Of a stretch of 64,000 nucleotides of DNA, positions 27,144 to 36,532 are shown piece after piece; positions within the stretch are counted from its first letter, which is position 1; the number at the start of each line of letters is the position of its first letter. The notes under the pieces were generated by a model that saw nothing but the letters and a program-made list of their open reading frames with translations, was not told the origin of the DNA and ran no database searches. A program made the position numbers and the translations under genes. This stretch comes from Haloterrigena turkmenica DSM 5511 (lineage in GTDB: Archaea; Halobacteriota; Halobacteria; Halobacteriales; Natrialbaceae). The stretch lies in the NCBI RefSeq assembly GCF_000025325.1, contig NC_013743.1:62001-126000 (forward strand). Direction: 5' to 3'.

Positions 27144-27653
27144 ATGGACGACCGGCTGGGGACGACGCTCCACACAGGACTCCTGCTCTCGACGACCGCG
27201 GTGCTGGCGTGGCTCTCCGGCTTCCCGATGTTGTTCCCGAGTCTCGGTCCCTCCGCGTTCGTGCTCGCGCTGTTCCAGGACAGCGACGCGACGTCCCCGC
27301 GGCGCGTGATCGGTGGCCACGCGATCGGCGTCGTCGCCGGCTTGCTCGCCTACCACTCCTTCGGCGTCACGCTATCGATCACGGCCGCGACCGATCCCGG
27401 CTCGCTCGCGGGGCTCAGACTCGTTTCCAGCGGCGTCGTCGCGACGATGCTGACCGCGGGCGGCATGCTCTGGACCGAGACCCGCCACCCGCCGGCCTGC
27501 GCGACCACGCTGATCGTCTCGCTCGGCCTGCTCTCGACTCCCCTCGAGGGGGCGCTGATCGTCGTCACCGTCGTCGTGCTCGTCGTCGCTCACGAACTCC
27601 TGCTGGCGACCGAGCGGGTCGGCGCGCGGTACGGGGACCGGCTCCGATCGTAG
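27144..27653 (+). CDS. HPP-family integral membrane protein
   Basis: 169 residues, four to five helices. Family marks are FPSLGPSAFVLALFQ near 30 and the eponymous HPPACATTLIVSLGLL near 113. Bacterial and plastid members are linked to nitrite transport or CBS-domain regulation, but the haloarchaeal substrate is unknown. The C-terminal soluble part is missing here. Confidence 0.88.
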   Translation: MDDRLGTTLHTGLLLSTTAVLAWLSGFPMLFPSLGPSAFVLALFQDSDATSPRRVIGGHAIGVVAGLLAYHSFGVTLSITAATDPGSLAGLRLVSSGVVATMLTAGGMLWTETRHPPACATTLIVSLGLLSTPLEGALIVVTVVVLVVAHELLLATERVGARYGDRLRS

Positions 27654-27824
27654 GCCGGCAGGGGCCGGCCCCGGTTCCAAGCCGACGGCGCTCGCGCGAC
27701 CGCGGTATTGATACGCCGTCGATACGTTCTCGATATCGAACACGATGCAGGCGGCTGCCATGGGTGAACGGCCGGACGTAATCGAATCGCGAGCGGTCGG
27801 TTCGACGCGCGGAGGTGTCCGACG

Positions 27825-29675
27825 GTGGACGCGCTGACGACGCTGCTCCTGCTCGGTCTCGCCGCAGCGAGCGCCACTGTCCTCGCGATGGCGCTCGAGG
27901 CCCGCGGGCTCCTCCCGCCGTGGGTCAGCGTCTGGGGGCCGGTCGTGACTTTCGAGACGGAAAACGGGCTCGGCGCGCTCGATCGGCTGGCCCGTCCGCG
28001 CTATCGGCGTTTCTGGCGGCGGTGGAGCGACGTCGGCACCGCCATCTCGCTGCTGTTGCTCGTCGCGATGACTGCCGTCGTCCTGTTCGCCGCCTACGTC
28101 GCGCTGACGCGGGAGGCTGCCACGCAGGTGAATCAGCCGCGAAACGCGCTGGCGATCCCGGGGGTCAACGACTTCCTGCCGCTGGCGGCGACGCCGGCGA
28201 TCCTCGTCGGCCTCGCCGCCGCCGTCGTCGTCCACGAGTTCAGCCACGGCCTGCTCGCTCGCGTCGAGGACGTCGCCGTGGAGTCGGCCGGCCTGATCTT
28301 CCTCGCCCTCGTCCCCTTCGGCGCGTTCGTCGGCATCGACGAGGACGACGAGGCCGCCGCTTCGACGGCCGCCCGCAACCGGATCTACGTCGCGGGGATC
28401 GCGAACAACCTCGCGGTGGCGCTGATCGCGTTCCTCGCGCTGTTCCTGCTGGTCTCTACCTCGATCGCCGCCGTCTCCGGCGTCGCCGTCGGCGGCGTCT
28501 ACGCCGGGACGCCGGCGGATCAGGCCGGCCTCGAGCGCGGCGACGTCGTCACCGCCGTCGACGGTCGGGCGGTCGAGGACGCCGACGACCTGCGGACGGC
28601 CCTCGACGCGACCGACGAGCGCGTCGAACTGACGGTCGCGGGCGGCCGCGACGACGCCAGGACCGTCACACTCGAGCGATCGGTCGTCGTTACCAGCACG
28701 CTCGAGGGGGATGCGGCGAGTGCCGACGGCGGCGAGCGGAGCGATAGCGGGACCGACGGCGGCGACGGAAACGCGACCACCCTCGAGCCCGGCGAGACGA
28801 TCACGGCGGTCGACGGAACCCGGGTCGACACCGAACGCGAGTTCCGCGCGGCCCTCGAGAACCGCACGGTCGCGACGCTCGAGACGGAGGACAGCTCGAC
28901 GACGATCATCGCCGGCGCGGCCGTCGCCGCGATCGACGTCGACGGGCCGCTCGCGACCGCCGGCGCCCCCGACCCGGACGGCGATCCGCGAACGCTCGTC
29001 ATCACGCGCCTCGAGGGCGAGCGAATCGTCGATAGCGACGACCTCCTCGAGACGCTCGCGGAGGTCTCTCCCGGCGAGACCGTCGCGCTCGAGGCCGTCG
29101 TCGACGACGAACGCCGCGAGTATGAGGTGACGCTCGGCGACCGGAACGGCGAGGCGGTTCTCGGGATCACCACGGTGCCGGGAACGAGCGGGACGACGGT
29201 GACTGACCTCGGCGTCGATCCGCATCCGAGCGCCCAACACCTCGGCATCCTCCGGGGTCAGCCGGTCGCGGACGGGCTCGGATCGTCACCTCTCGAGCGC
29301 GGGTTCGCCGTCTTCGCCCTCCCCTTCGCCGGGCTGATCGCCGGTTTCTCGACGGCGAACTTCGGCGGCTTCGTCGGGTCGATCGCGGACTTCTACGCCG
29401 TGACGGGGCCGCTCTCGGTCCTCGGCGGCAGCGTCTTCGTCGCGGCGAACGTCCTCTTCTGGACGTGGTGGCTCAGCCTGCTGGTAGGCGTCTTCAACTG
29501 CATCCCCTGCTACCCGCTCGACGGGGGCAAGCTCCTCCGAACGACCGTCGAGGCCGCCGGCTCGAGGACGGGACTCGAGCGGCCTGATCGGTCGGCGACC
29601 GCGGCGATGGTCGCCGCCAGCGCGGTCGTCGTGGTCGCGATCCTGCTGGTGCTCTCGAGTCCGTTCCTCGGATGA
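27825..29675 (+). CDS. Site-2-type intramembrane zinc protease with PDZ domains (M50)
   Basis: 616 residues from GTG 27825. Helices flank the metal site HEFSH (His137, Glu138, His141), and the third ligand region is NCIPCYPLDGGKLL near 560. Between them lie PDZ-like segments (about 220-290 with GLERGDVVTAVDGRAV, and about 310-420), inserted with an acidic Asp/Gly linker. Such proteases cut membrane-bound regulators or signal remnants within the membrane. The substrate is unknown. Confidence 0.92.
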   Translation: MDALTTLLLLGLAAASATVLAMALEARGLLPPWVSVWGPVVTFETENGLGALDRLARPRYRRFWRRWSDVGTAISLLLLVAMTAVVLFAAYVALTREAATQVNQPRNALAIPGVNDFLPLAATPAILVGLAAAVVVHEFSHGLLARVEDVAVESAGLIFLALVPFGAFVGIDEDDEAAASTAARNRIYVAGIANNLAVALIAFLALFLLVSTSIAAVSGVAVGGVYAGTPADQAGLERGDVVTAVDGRAVEDADDLRTALDATDERVELTVAGGRDDARTVTLERSVVVTSTLEGDAASADGGERSDSGTDGGDGNATTLEPGETITAVDGTRVDTEREFRAALENRTVATLETEDSSTTIIAGAAVAAIDVDGPLATAGAPDPDGDPRTLVITRLEGERIVDSDDLLETLAEVSPGETVALEAVVDDERREYEVTLGDRNGEAVLGITTVPGTSGTTVTDLGVDPHPSAQHLGILRGQPVADGLGSSPLERGFAVFALPFAGLIAGFSTANFGGFVGSIADFYAVTGPLSVLGGSVFVAANVLFWTWWLSLLVGVFNCIPCYPLDGGKLLRTTVEAAGSRTGLERPDRSATAAMVAASAVVVVAILLVLSSPFLG

Positions 29676-29760
29676 GTTGCCGAATCCTCTGAGTCGAGTG
29701 GTTCGGCTGAATCGTCCCGTATTTGGAGCGATACAGATGAACGTACGCAGATCACTCGTG

Positions 29761-29943
29761 CTGGCAACGGGGAGTTGCCACGCCCTCCCCAGCCGATTCA
29801 CTCACTCCTTCAGTCGTTCGTTCATCCACTGTCAGAGCACGCTCTGACAAGCCTTCGCTCACACGTTCGCGAAGACCTCGCGCAGAATCGTCGATCGCCC
29901 CTCGAGTCGCTCGGTCACGATCGACAGCGCACGCCACCGCATG
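29761..29943 (-). repeat. Repeat family B copy downstream of glmM
   Basis: Read on the minus strand, the block begins TGCGGTGGCGTGCGCTGT, runs through CTGCGCGAGG, and ends with GAATCGGCTGGGGAGGGCGT followed by a GGCAACTCCCCGTTGCC hairpin (right half near 29763-29779). Two more copies flank the pibD 3' region (45051-45240, 45333-45499). Each copy lies just after a gene and in that gene's direction. Confidence 0.7.
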
Positions 29944-29997
29944 TAGGATCGGATGCAGACGAAAGGGGAGACTGCGACTGATTGCCAGTCGATCGAC

Positions 29998-31362
29998 TCA
30001 GACCTCGGCCTTCGCCTCGGTCAGCGTCTCGAACATCTCGTCGGCCAGTTCGTCGGCGCGCTCTCTGTTGCGGGCCTCGGCGTAGACTCGGACGAGCGGT
30101 TCGGTGCCGGAGGGGCGGGCGAGCACCCACGCGTCGCCGTAATCCAGCCGGTAGCCGTCCCGAGTGTTGAGTTCGGCGTCGGCCGACTGGGCGTGGTTGG
30201 CCGCGGCGTCTAGCATCGCGTCGCGCTCGGCCGTCGACTCGTAGGCGACGTTGTGGCGGACGTTGGCGTAGCCGCCGTAGGGGGCGACGATCTCGCTGAC
30301 CGGTCGCTCGGCGACGAGCTCGAGGAAGCGAGCCGCGGTGAAGGCGCCGTCCCGCGAGAGACGGAAGTCGGGGAAGAAGATCCCCCCGTTGCCCTCGCCC
30401 GCGATCGGGACGCGCTCGCCGTTCGCCTCGAGTTCCTCGATTCGGGTGATGATGTTCGTCGACCCGATCGGCGTCAGCTCGAGGTCGGCGCCGACCTCGG
30501 TGACGACGTCGACGAGCCGCTGGGAGACGTTGACCGCCGAGACGGTGGTGTCGCCGGCCTCGAGTTCGGCTGCGGCGAGGGCGGCGAGGGTGGCGTCGCC
30601 CTCGACGTACTCGCCGGTCTCGTCGAAGAAGATGGCGCGGTCGGCGTCGCCGTCGTGGGCGATGCCGACGTCGGCGTCGGTGGCCCGGACCAACTCCCCG
30701 AGGTCCTCGAGGTTGTCCGGGACGGGTTCGGGGTCTCGGCCGGGGAAGTGGCCGTCGGGCTGGCCGTTGACGGTGACGACGCGACAACCGAGTTCGCGGA
30801 GGAATTCGGGGCTGGTGAGCGCGCCGGCGCCGTGGCCGGGATCGAGCGCGACCGTCAGCTCGGCGTCGGAGATGGTCTCGTAGTCGGCCGCCGCGAGCAG
30901 TTCGTCGATGTACGACGCCCGCACGCCGTCGACTTCCCGGACGCGGCCGGTCTCGTCCCACGAGGCGACGTCGAACGCTTCGGCGAGCAGCACGTTCTCG
31001 ATCTCCTCTAAGTCCGTGATCGCGAGCTCGATCCCGTCGCTGCCGACGAGTTTGACGCCGTTGTACTGGGGCGGGTTGTGCGAGGCCGTGATCACCATGA
31101 CGGGGATCCTCTCCCGCTCGGCGTAGGCCTGTGCACCCGGCGTGGGCAGGATTCCCAGCCGATCGACGTCCGTCCCCGTGCTCGCGAGTCCGCTCGCGGC
31201 CGCGTCGGCCAGCATCCGCCCGGTGTATCGCGTGTCGCGCGCGAGACCGACCCGGTCGACCCCCCACGCCGTCCCGGCCGCTTTCGCGACGCGCAGGACG
31301 AACGCCGGCGTCAGCTCTTCGTTGGCGACGCCGCGCGTTCCGCTCGATCCGAACACTTGCAT
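29998..31362 (-). CDS. glmM: Phosphoglucosamine mutase / phosphohexomutase
   Basis: 454 residues of the alpha-D-phosphohexomutase superfamily. Four domains: the active phosphoserine Ser94 in ITASHNPPQYNG, the metal loop DGDADR near 235, the sugar-binding GEGNGGIFFPDFRLSRDG near 325, and the phosphate-binding RPSGTEPLVRVYAEA near 420. GlmM activity (glucosamine-6-P to 1-P) is the usual haloarchaeal assignment, but phosphomannomutase cannot be excluded. ATG 31360-31362 is preceded by an in-frame GTG. It is divergent from the beta-propeller gene. Confidence 0.88.
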   Translation of the reverse strand: MQVFGSSGTRGVANEELTPAFVLRVAKAAGTAWGVDRVGLARDTRYTGRMLADAAASGLASTGTDVDRLGILPTPGAQAYAERERIPVMVITASHNPPQYNGVKLVGSDGIELAITDLEEIENVLLAEAFDVASWDETGRVREVDGVRASYIDELLAAADYETISDAELTVALDPGHGAGALTSPEFLRELGCRVVTVNGQPDGHFPGRDPEPVPDNLEDLGELVRATDADVGIAHDGDADRAIFFDETGEYVEGDATLAALAAAELEAGDTTVSAVNVSQRLVDVVTEVGADLELTPIGSTNIITRIEELEANGERVPIAGEGNGGIFFPDFRLSRDGAFTAARFLELVAERPVSEIVAPYGGYANVRHNVAYESTAERDAMLDAAANHAQSADAELNTRDGYRLDYGDAWVLARPSGTEPLVRVYAEARNRERADELADEMFETLTEAKAEV

Positions 31363-31444
31363 CACGCGCTAGTCGTATGGGTCCCCTCAAAGGGGTTCCG
31401 GAGCAGACGGAACGCTTTCGGCGCGCGGCCCCGACCGTGGACGT

Positions 31445-32332
31445 ATGCATTCCATCGAGGAAAAGCGCGTCTACGGCGACCGCGAAGGGGCCCTCGAGGC
31501 CTACGTCGCCAGTTCGATTGGCGTCGTTCGCGTCCGCGTCGCCGACGACACCGTTGGAGAGTTCGGCCTCTGTGACCGCTGTACGGCCCGCGACATCGCG
31601 GCGACCGACGGCGTCGTCGCGATCGCGACCGACGAGGACGTCCGCCTGCTCGACCTCGAGCGCGGCGACGACGCTGACGACGCGACGGTCGTCGACAGCG
31701 GGTTCGGTCCCGCCGTCGCCGTCGGCGCCGACAACTCCGGGCTGGTCGCCGCCGGTCCCGACGGCGGCGTCGCCCGCCTCGAGTCGCCCTCGGTCGGCCT
31801 CGGCGACGCCGGGAGCGCCCGCGAGTGGACGCCCCTCGAGAGCGACGGCGTCGCGGCGGTGCGGGCGATCGACGGCGACCTCGTCGGGACCGAAAGCGGC
31901 GTCTACCGCGTCCACGAGGGCTGCCTCGACCACGCCGGCCTCTCGGACGTACGGGACGTCTCCGCGGCTGGCGTTCCGCTGGCCGCGACCGAAGACGGCC
32001 TTTACAAACTCGGCAACGGCTGGATGCAGGCCCTCGAGGGAGCGTTCGAGACCGTCGCCGCGGACCCGCGAAGCGAACGCGGGCAGTTGACTCGCGCCCA
32101 CGCGGTCGGCGGCGACGCCGTCTACGCCTACGACGCCGACGACGAGTCCTGGACCGAGTACGATCGCTCGAGCGCGCCGATCGTCGGGATCGGCTACGGA
32201 CGCACCGTCTACGCCGTCACCGAACGAGGGACCTTCCTCTCGGCGACGCCCGACGACGAGGCCAACCGATGGCGGTCCCAAACGATCGGCGTCAGCGGCG
32301 TGACGGGACTCGCCGTGCCCGGCGGCGAGTAA
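31445..32332 (+). CDS. HVO_0234-family beta-propeller protein
   Basis: 295 residues of repeated short beta units, for example DGVVAIATDEDVRLLDLERGD and SGLVAAGPDGGVARLES, consistent with a small soluble propeller. Two CxxC-like cysteines occur near 41-45 (FGLCDRCTARD). I recall this family, next to a glmM-type gene, in Haloferax (HVO_0234). Its function is unknown. It starts 82 nt from the divergent glmM start. Confidence 0.85.
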   Translation: MHSIEEKRVYGDREGALEAYVASSIGVVRVRVADDTVGEFGLCDRCTARDIAATDGVVAIATDEDVRLLDLERGDDADDATVVDSGFGPAVAVGADNSGLVAAGPDGGVARLESPSVGLGDAGSAREWTPLESDGVAAVRAIDGDLVGTESGVYRVHEGCLDHAGLSDVRDVSAAGVPLAATEDGLYKLGNGWMQALEGAFETVAADPRSERGQLTRAHAVGGDAVYAYDADDESWTEYDRSSAPIVGIGYGRTVYAVTERGTFLSATPDDEANRWRSQTIGVSGVTGLAVPGGE

Positions 32333-32381
32333 CGGTTCAGGTACATACTGAATCGGTGATCACGGGTCGGTCGTCTGACGG

Positions 32382-32391
32382 ACATTTATCT
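32382..32391 (+). promoter_or_regulatory. TATA box of the lipoprotein gene at 32417
   Basis: ACATTTATCT is centred about 30 nt before the ATG, fitting a leaderless transcript. Confidence 0.45.
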
Positions 32392-32416
32392 GTATTGGAT
32401 ACTTTCCACTTCGAAT

Positions 32417-32926
32417 ATGAGTGGGATTCAACGCCGCCGACTCCTCGCCGCGACCGGTGTCGGCCTGACAGGTGCGATCGCCGGCTGTCTGGGGAGCGAC
32501 GAAACCGACGGCGCGAACGGCGACGAGAACGGGGACGAAGACGGTAACGAAAACGAGACCGAAACCGAAGACGACGAGATCGCCGAGTCGGTCTCCGGCA
32601 CCATCGTCGTCGACAACCTCGACGACGCGTCTCACACGTTCGACATCCTCATCGAATACGACGGCCAGATTCAACACTGGGAGACCAGATCTCCCGGTGC
32701 CGACGAGACGCTCTCCTTCGACCACAGCTGGTCGGTCGACCGAGAGCAGTTCCGCGTGACCGCCCGGCTCAACGGGGGCGAGCCGGTGAACATCACCCCG
32801 TCGAACTGGAACGAGTCGTCCTGTCTCAGCATTTTCGTCCGCATCACCGACGGCGAGACTATGACATACTCGAGCAACACCGATCCCGGCCACTGCGAGA
32901 GCACGACGGACGACGAATCCGAGTAG
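32417..32926 (+). CDS. Tat lipoprotein with acidic linker, function unknown
   Basis: 169 residues: MSGIQRRRLLAATGVG, lipobox IAGC (Cys24), an Asn/Asp/Glu linker (about 27-57), then about 105 residues with a beta-sandwich-like pattern (SGTIVVDNLDDASHTFDILIEYDG). Two cysteines (CLSIFV and PGHCES) could form a disulfide. It resembles small haloarchaeal surface lipoproteins, with no known ligand. Confidence 0.85.
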   Translation: MSGIQRRRLLAATGVGLTGAIAGCLGSDETDGANGDENGDEDGNENETETEDDEIAESVSGTIVVDNLDDASHTFDILIEYDGQIQHWETRSPGADETLSFDHSWSVDREQFRVTARLNGGEPVNITPSNWNESSCLSIFVRITDGETMTYSSNTDPGHCESTTDDESE

Positions 32927-33016
32927 CCGGCTGCGCCGTCTCCCGCCGCGGTCGGTCGTCGACGCGTCGAACGAGAGAACGAAAACGGGTTTACCCCCCG
33001 CGCTCTCCCCTCGAGT

Positions 33017-33871
33017 ATGACTACGATCGTCAGCGGGTCGGCCTCTCAGACGCTGGCCGCCTCCCTCGCGGACGAACTCGAGGTATCACTCGCCGCCGTC
33101 GAGTACGACCGGTTCCCGGACGGCGAACTGCTCGCGGCCGCTCCCGACTTCGACGACGACAGAGCGATTATCGTCGGCTCGACGGTCTCGAGCGACGCCC
33201 ACCTCGAACTGCTCCAGCTCCAGGACGCCGTCCGCGAGGCCGGCGCCGAGGACGTCGTCACCGTCCTGCCGTACATGGGCTACGCCCGCCAGGACGAGGC
33301 CTTCGAGGCGGGCCATCCCGTCTCCGCCCGCGCGGTCGCCCGTTCGATTTCGACCGGAACGGACCGCGTGCTGACCGTCAACCCCCACGAGACGGCGATC
33401 TGCGAGTTCTTCGAGCCGACGGCGACGGCCGTCGACGCGGCGGGCCGGCTGGCCGATCCGCTGCCTGCCGACCTCGCGGACCCCGTCTTCCTCTCGCCCG
33501 ATGCGGGCGCGATCGACCTCGCCGAAACGGTTCGAGACGCCTATGGCGACGGCGAGACGGACTACTTCAAGAAGACCCGCCACTCCGGCACCGAGGTCGA
33601 GATCTCCCCCAGCGACGTCGACGTGGCCGGCCGCGACGTCGTCGTGACTGACGACATCATCGCGACGGGATCGACCATGAGCGAGGCCGTCGGCGTCCTT
33701 CGGGACCGCGACGTCGGGCGCGTCTTCGTCACCTGCGTCCACCCGCTGCTGGCGCGCAACGCGGTGACGAAACTCCGCCGCGCGGGCGTCGAGACGATCT
33801 ACGGCACCGATACGATCGAGCGAGAAGTGAGCGCCGTCTCGGTCGCACCGGCGATCGCTGACGAACTGTAA
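33017..33871 (+). CDS. prs: Ribose-phosphate pyrophosphokinase (PRPP synthase)
   Basis: 284 residues, the short archaeal class. The paired phosphoribosyltransferase-like domains contain VEYDRFPDGEL near 29, the ATP-site MGYARQDEAFEAGHP near 92, and the PRPP loop VVTDDIIATGSTM near 211. It makes PRPP for histidine, purine and pyrimidine synthesis in the cytoplasm. hisI, hisA and hisB in this window consume or depend on its product. Confidence 0.96.
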   Translation: MTTIVSGSASQTLAASLADELEVSLAAVEYDRFPDGELLAAAPDFDDDRAIIVGSTVSSDAHLELLQLQDAVREAGAEDVVTVLPYMGYARQDEAFEAGHPVSARAVARSISTGTDRVLTVNPHETAICEFFEPTATAVDAAGRLADPLPADLADPVFLSPDAGAIDLAETVRDAYGDGETDYFKKTRHSGTEVEISPSDVDVAGRDVVVTDDIIATGSTMSEAVGVLRDRDVGRVFVTCVHPLLARNAVTKLRRAGVETIYGTDTIEREVSAVSVAPAIADEL

Positions 33872-33975
33872 CCGACCCGCCGACACCGCGCCGCCACGGT
33901 TTTGCGCTGCTGGTCCGTCGATTCGAGCGTCCGTTCTCGAGACGACTGTCCGACCGTACCAGAGACAACCGACGC

Positions 33976-36093
33976 TCAGTGGCGCCGCCGACCGACCGTC
34001 GAGATCGCGACCGCGAGTCCGAGCGCGACGGCCGCGGCCGCGACACCGAAGCCGGGCATCGATTCGACCGTCGATTTGATTCCGCCGACGGAGACCGTCG
34101 CCGTCCGCTCGCCGGCGCTGATCTCGTAGTCGCCGGCGTCGTCGAACGTCAGTTCGGCCGCGACGCTCCCGGTCTCGCCCGGCGCGAGCGCGATCGGCTC
34201 ACCGTGTTCGGTCCCCGACGCGGTCCGGAACGCGAGGCGTCCGGCCGCGGGGAGGGAGTCGGCGGTCGCGACCGATGCGGTCGCCGTCACCGTCTCGCCG
34301 GGGTCGACGCCGGCGGGTTCGACCCGCAGGTCGGTGACGGTCAGGCTCGGCGTCGACCGAACGTAGACGGTCAGCCGGTCGCCTCCGACGCGAACGTCGT
34401 AGATTCCCGGCTTCGCCGGCGTCCACACGAGCGTCGCCGTCGCCCTCTCGCCGGCCTCAAGGACTCGCCGTTCGGTCGCGACGACGTCGCCGTCGACCTG
34501 CAGGGTCGCGTCGGCGGTTCCCGCGCGGTCGTCGACGTTCTCGAGCGCGACCGGTACGGTGACGCGCTCGCGGGCCGGCACCGCCAGCACGTCCCCGGCG
34601 CCGATTTCGGTAGCGGGCCCCGAGAGCGCCGCGCGATCCCAGCGCTCCCACTCCCGGCCGTCGACCGTGACGGGTTCGTCGCCGAGTCCCGACGTGGTCG
34701 CGGTGCGAGACTGCCCGAACGTCGCCTGGTGTTCGTAGTAGCTCCACATCTCGGGCGTCGACGTCGTGTGCGCGTACCGCTCGGCGCTCGCTCGCAGTTC
34801 GTTCCCGCCCGCCGCCTCGAGCGCCGCCAGGACGTCGGCCGCCGTCACCCGCTCGTCCTGCGCGTTCAGCGTTCGGACGATATCCTCGAGGCGCCGATCG
34901 CCGTCGGTCGCCTCCCGTAACTGGCGGTCGAGTTCGCCGTAGACGAGCGCGCCCTTCGTGTAGTCGGTCCGCTCGTGGCCCCACGTCTCCGGTTCGGCGA
35001 GGACGCCGTCGGCGTATGGCGACCGCTCGCCGCGCTCGACGTGATCGCGGAACTCGCTGAACGAGATCAGCCCCTGCTCGTAGGCGAGCGAGGCGGCGTG
35101 GTACTCGGCTCCGCCCTCGACGAGCCACTCGGCGTCAGACCCGACCTCGCCGTTGGCGAAGCGCTGGTGGACGTGGACGTACTCGTGGAGCCAGACGTTC
35201 GACGCCTCGGAGAGCGGCGCGTCGGCGCGGACCCACGCGTCGGCCGCGCCGTACTGAAGGCCCCGCGAGCCCCAGTCGGCGTCGCTCGGAACCGCGGCCA
35301 CGAACACCTCCTCGTCGCTCGGCGCGATCGAGAGCCTATCGCTCGCGTCGCCGAGCGCCTCGAGGATGTCGTCGGGGTCCTCGTGGAGGTCGGCGGCCTC
35401 GGGGACGACCAGTCTGATGGTCTCGCCGTTTTCGGTCCGCTCGTACTCGGTCACCGGTCCGAAGACGGCGATATCGCCCCCGGTCGCTCCCGGTCCGTCG
35501 ACGGTCACCGTCTCCTCGATTCCGATGCTGACGTCGGCCTCCCGCCGGTAGGAGACGCTGACGCCCGGCACGGGAACGACGCCCCACTCGCCGGTATCGA
35601 CGAAGCTGTAGCCGCTCCGGCTCGAGTCGACGCGAGCGCCGGTTCCCGTCCGGTCGGCGGGGAGCCGGACCCGGATCGACGGCGCCTCGCCGTCACCGGT
35701 CCACCGGTAGGTCCCCTCGTCGGTCGCCTCGAATCCGTCGGTCGACTGAACCTCGGCCTCGTCCTCGAGATCGACCGTCAGGCTGCTCATCGGCTCCGGG
35801 ATATCGAACGTGAACTCGGCCTCGTACACGTCCGGCCGGTCGGGCAGGTGCCGGAGTTCGATCGTCCGGTGGAGGATATCGTCCGCCTCGGCCATCGCGG
35901 CCGCCTCGGCGTCGGTCTTCGTTGCGGCGCTCGATTCGGCGGTAGCAGTTGATACAGCAGTCGACTCGAGCGCCCCGGCGCTACCGGCCGCCGGATCGCT
36001 CGCTGTCGGACTCCCGCCGGCGCCGGCGATGCCGGCCGGAACGGTTCCGAGTAGTACCAGCACGATGACGAGAACGACGGCTCGAGATGTCAC
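33976..36093 (-). CDS. Surface gluzincin metallopeptidase with PGF-CTERM anchor
   Basis: 705 residues from GTG. A Sec-type signal (about 1-25) and a beta-rich N-terminal part (about 75-235) lead to a peptidase-like region with HEYVH at 303-307 and Glu326, exactly the HExxH-x18-E spacing of M1/M61 gluzincins. A helical part (DYTKGALVYGELDRQL, about 390) follows, then one or two CARDB/Ig-like domains (about 500-670). The end is MPGFGVAAAAVALGLAVAISTVGRRRH, a PGF-CTERM signal (PGF at 680-682) processed by archaeosortase A in relatives. It is probably lipid-anchored to the S-layer and cleaves extracellular peptides. Confidence 0.88.
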   Translation of the reverse strand: MTSRAVVLVIVLVLLGTVPAGIAGAGGSPTASDPAAGSAGALESTAVSTATAESSAATKTDAEAAAMAEADDILHRTIELRHLPDRPDVYEAEFTFDIPEPMSSLTVDLEDEAEVQSTDGFEATDEGTYRWTGDGEAPSIRVRLPADRTGTGARVDSSRSGYSFVDTGEWGVVPVPGVSVSYRREADVSIGIEETVTVDGPGATGGDIAVFGPVTEYERTENGETIRLVVPEAADLHEDPDDILEALGDASDRLSIAPSDEEVFVAAVPSDADWGSRGLQYGAADAWVRADAPLSEASNVWLHEYVHVHQRFANGEVGSDAEWLVEGGAEYHAASLAYEQGLISFSEFRDHVERGERSPYADGVLAEPETWGHERTDYTKGALVYGELDRQLREATDGDRRLEDIVRTLNAQDERVTAADVLAALEAAGGNELRASAERYAHTTSTPEMWSYYEHQATFGQSRTATTSGLGDEPVTVDGREWERWDRAALSGPATEIGAGDVLAVPARERVTVPVALENVDDRAGTADATLQVDGDVVATERRVLEAGERATATLVWTPAKPGIYDVRVGGDRLTVYVRSTPSLTVTDLRVEPAGVDPGETVTATASVATADSLPAAGRLAFRTASGTEHGEPIALAPGETGSVAAELTFDDAGDYEISAGERTATVSVGGIKSTVESMPGFGVAAAAVALGLAVAISTVGRRRH

Positions 36094-36484
36094 TACCTAC
36101 GGCTGGTAAATCAGCCACCATGACTTTTGTGGCAGAGATACTGTCAGCAGAAAATGAATGATACCATTGAAAGAACACGCCGCGGAATCGCGGTGCAAAC
36201 AGTCGTCCGGTGAGTGGTCACGTTTCGATTGATGCGTTTCGTCTGTTACCGTCTGCATCTCGCTCGATGACGGTGATCGTTCGAACCGCCTCCGTTATTG
36301 CTATCGTGGCCTCGTACCTGTCAGCACTCATCGCCTCATCGCACGACCCCCCGAGAGCCACTTTGTTCGTCGTCTGCTCACGGGCGCGAAGCACCCGTTC
36401 GCACGATTCGCGGGACTTCCAGTCCCGTGCTATTCGCTTCCGAGGACGTCACGTTCGCTTAGCCCTCGAGATGCTCAGCGGTAC
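36094..36484. other. 391-nt gap between the gluzincin promoter and the ileS 3' repeats
   Basis: No credible gene. The first 100 nt are AT-richer and should contain the gluzincin promoter. From about 36380 there are hairpins, for example ACGGGCGCGAAGCACCCGT (36378-36396) and GCGGGACTTCCAGTCCCGT (36412-36430), of the same style as the other repeats in this window. Confidence 0.5.
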
Positions 36485-36532
36485 CTAATCCGATGCCTCG
36501 GCGGCCGCCAGCGGCTCGACCGCGATCTCGAC
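36485..36532 (-). pseudogene. Displaced second copy of the ileS 3' end
   Basis: On the minus strand 15 codons plus TAG encode VEIAVEPLAAAEASD in place, matching the true IleS C terminus (EIGVEPLAAAEASD, 36661-36708). I count 40 of 48 identical bases over 36485-36532, and most changes are synonymous or conservative. The copy is separated from the gene by about 128 nt carrying the same border motifs as the element after the aminotransferase gene. Confidence 0.85.
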
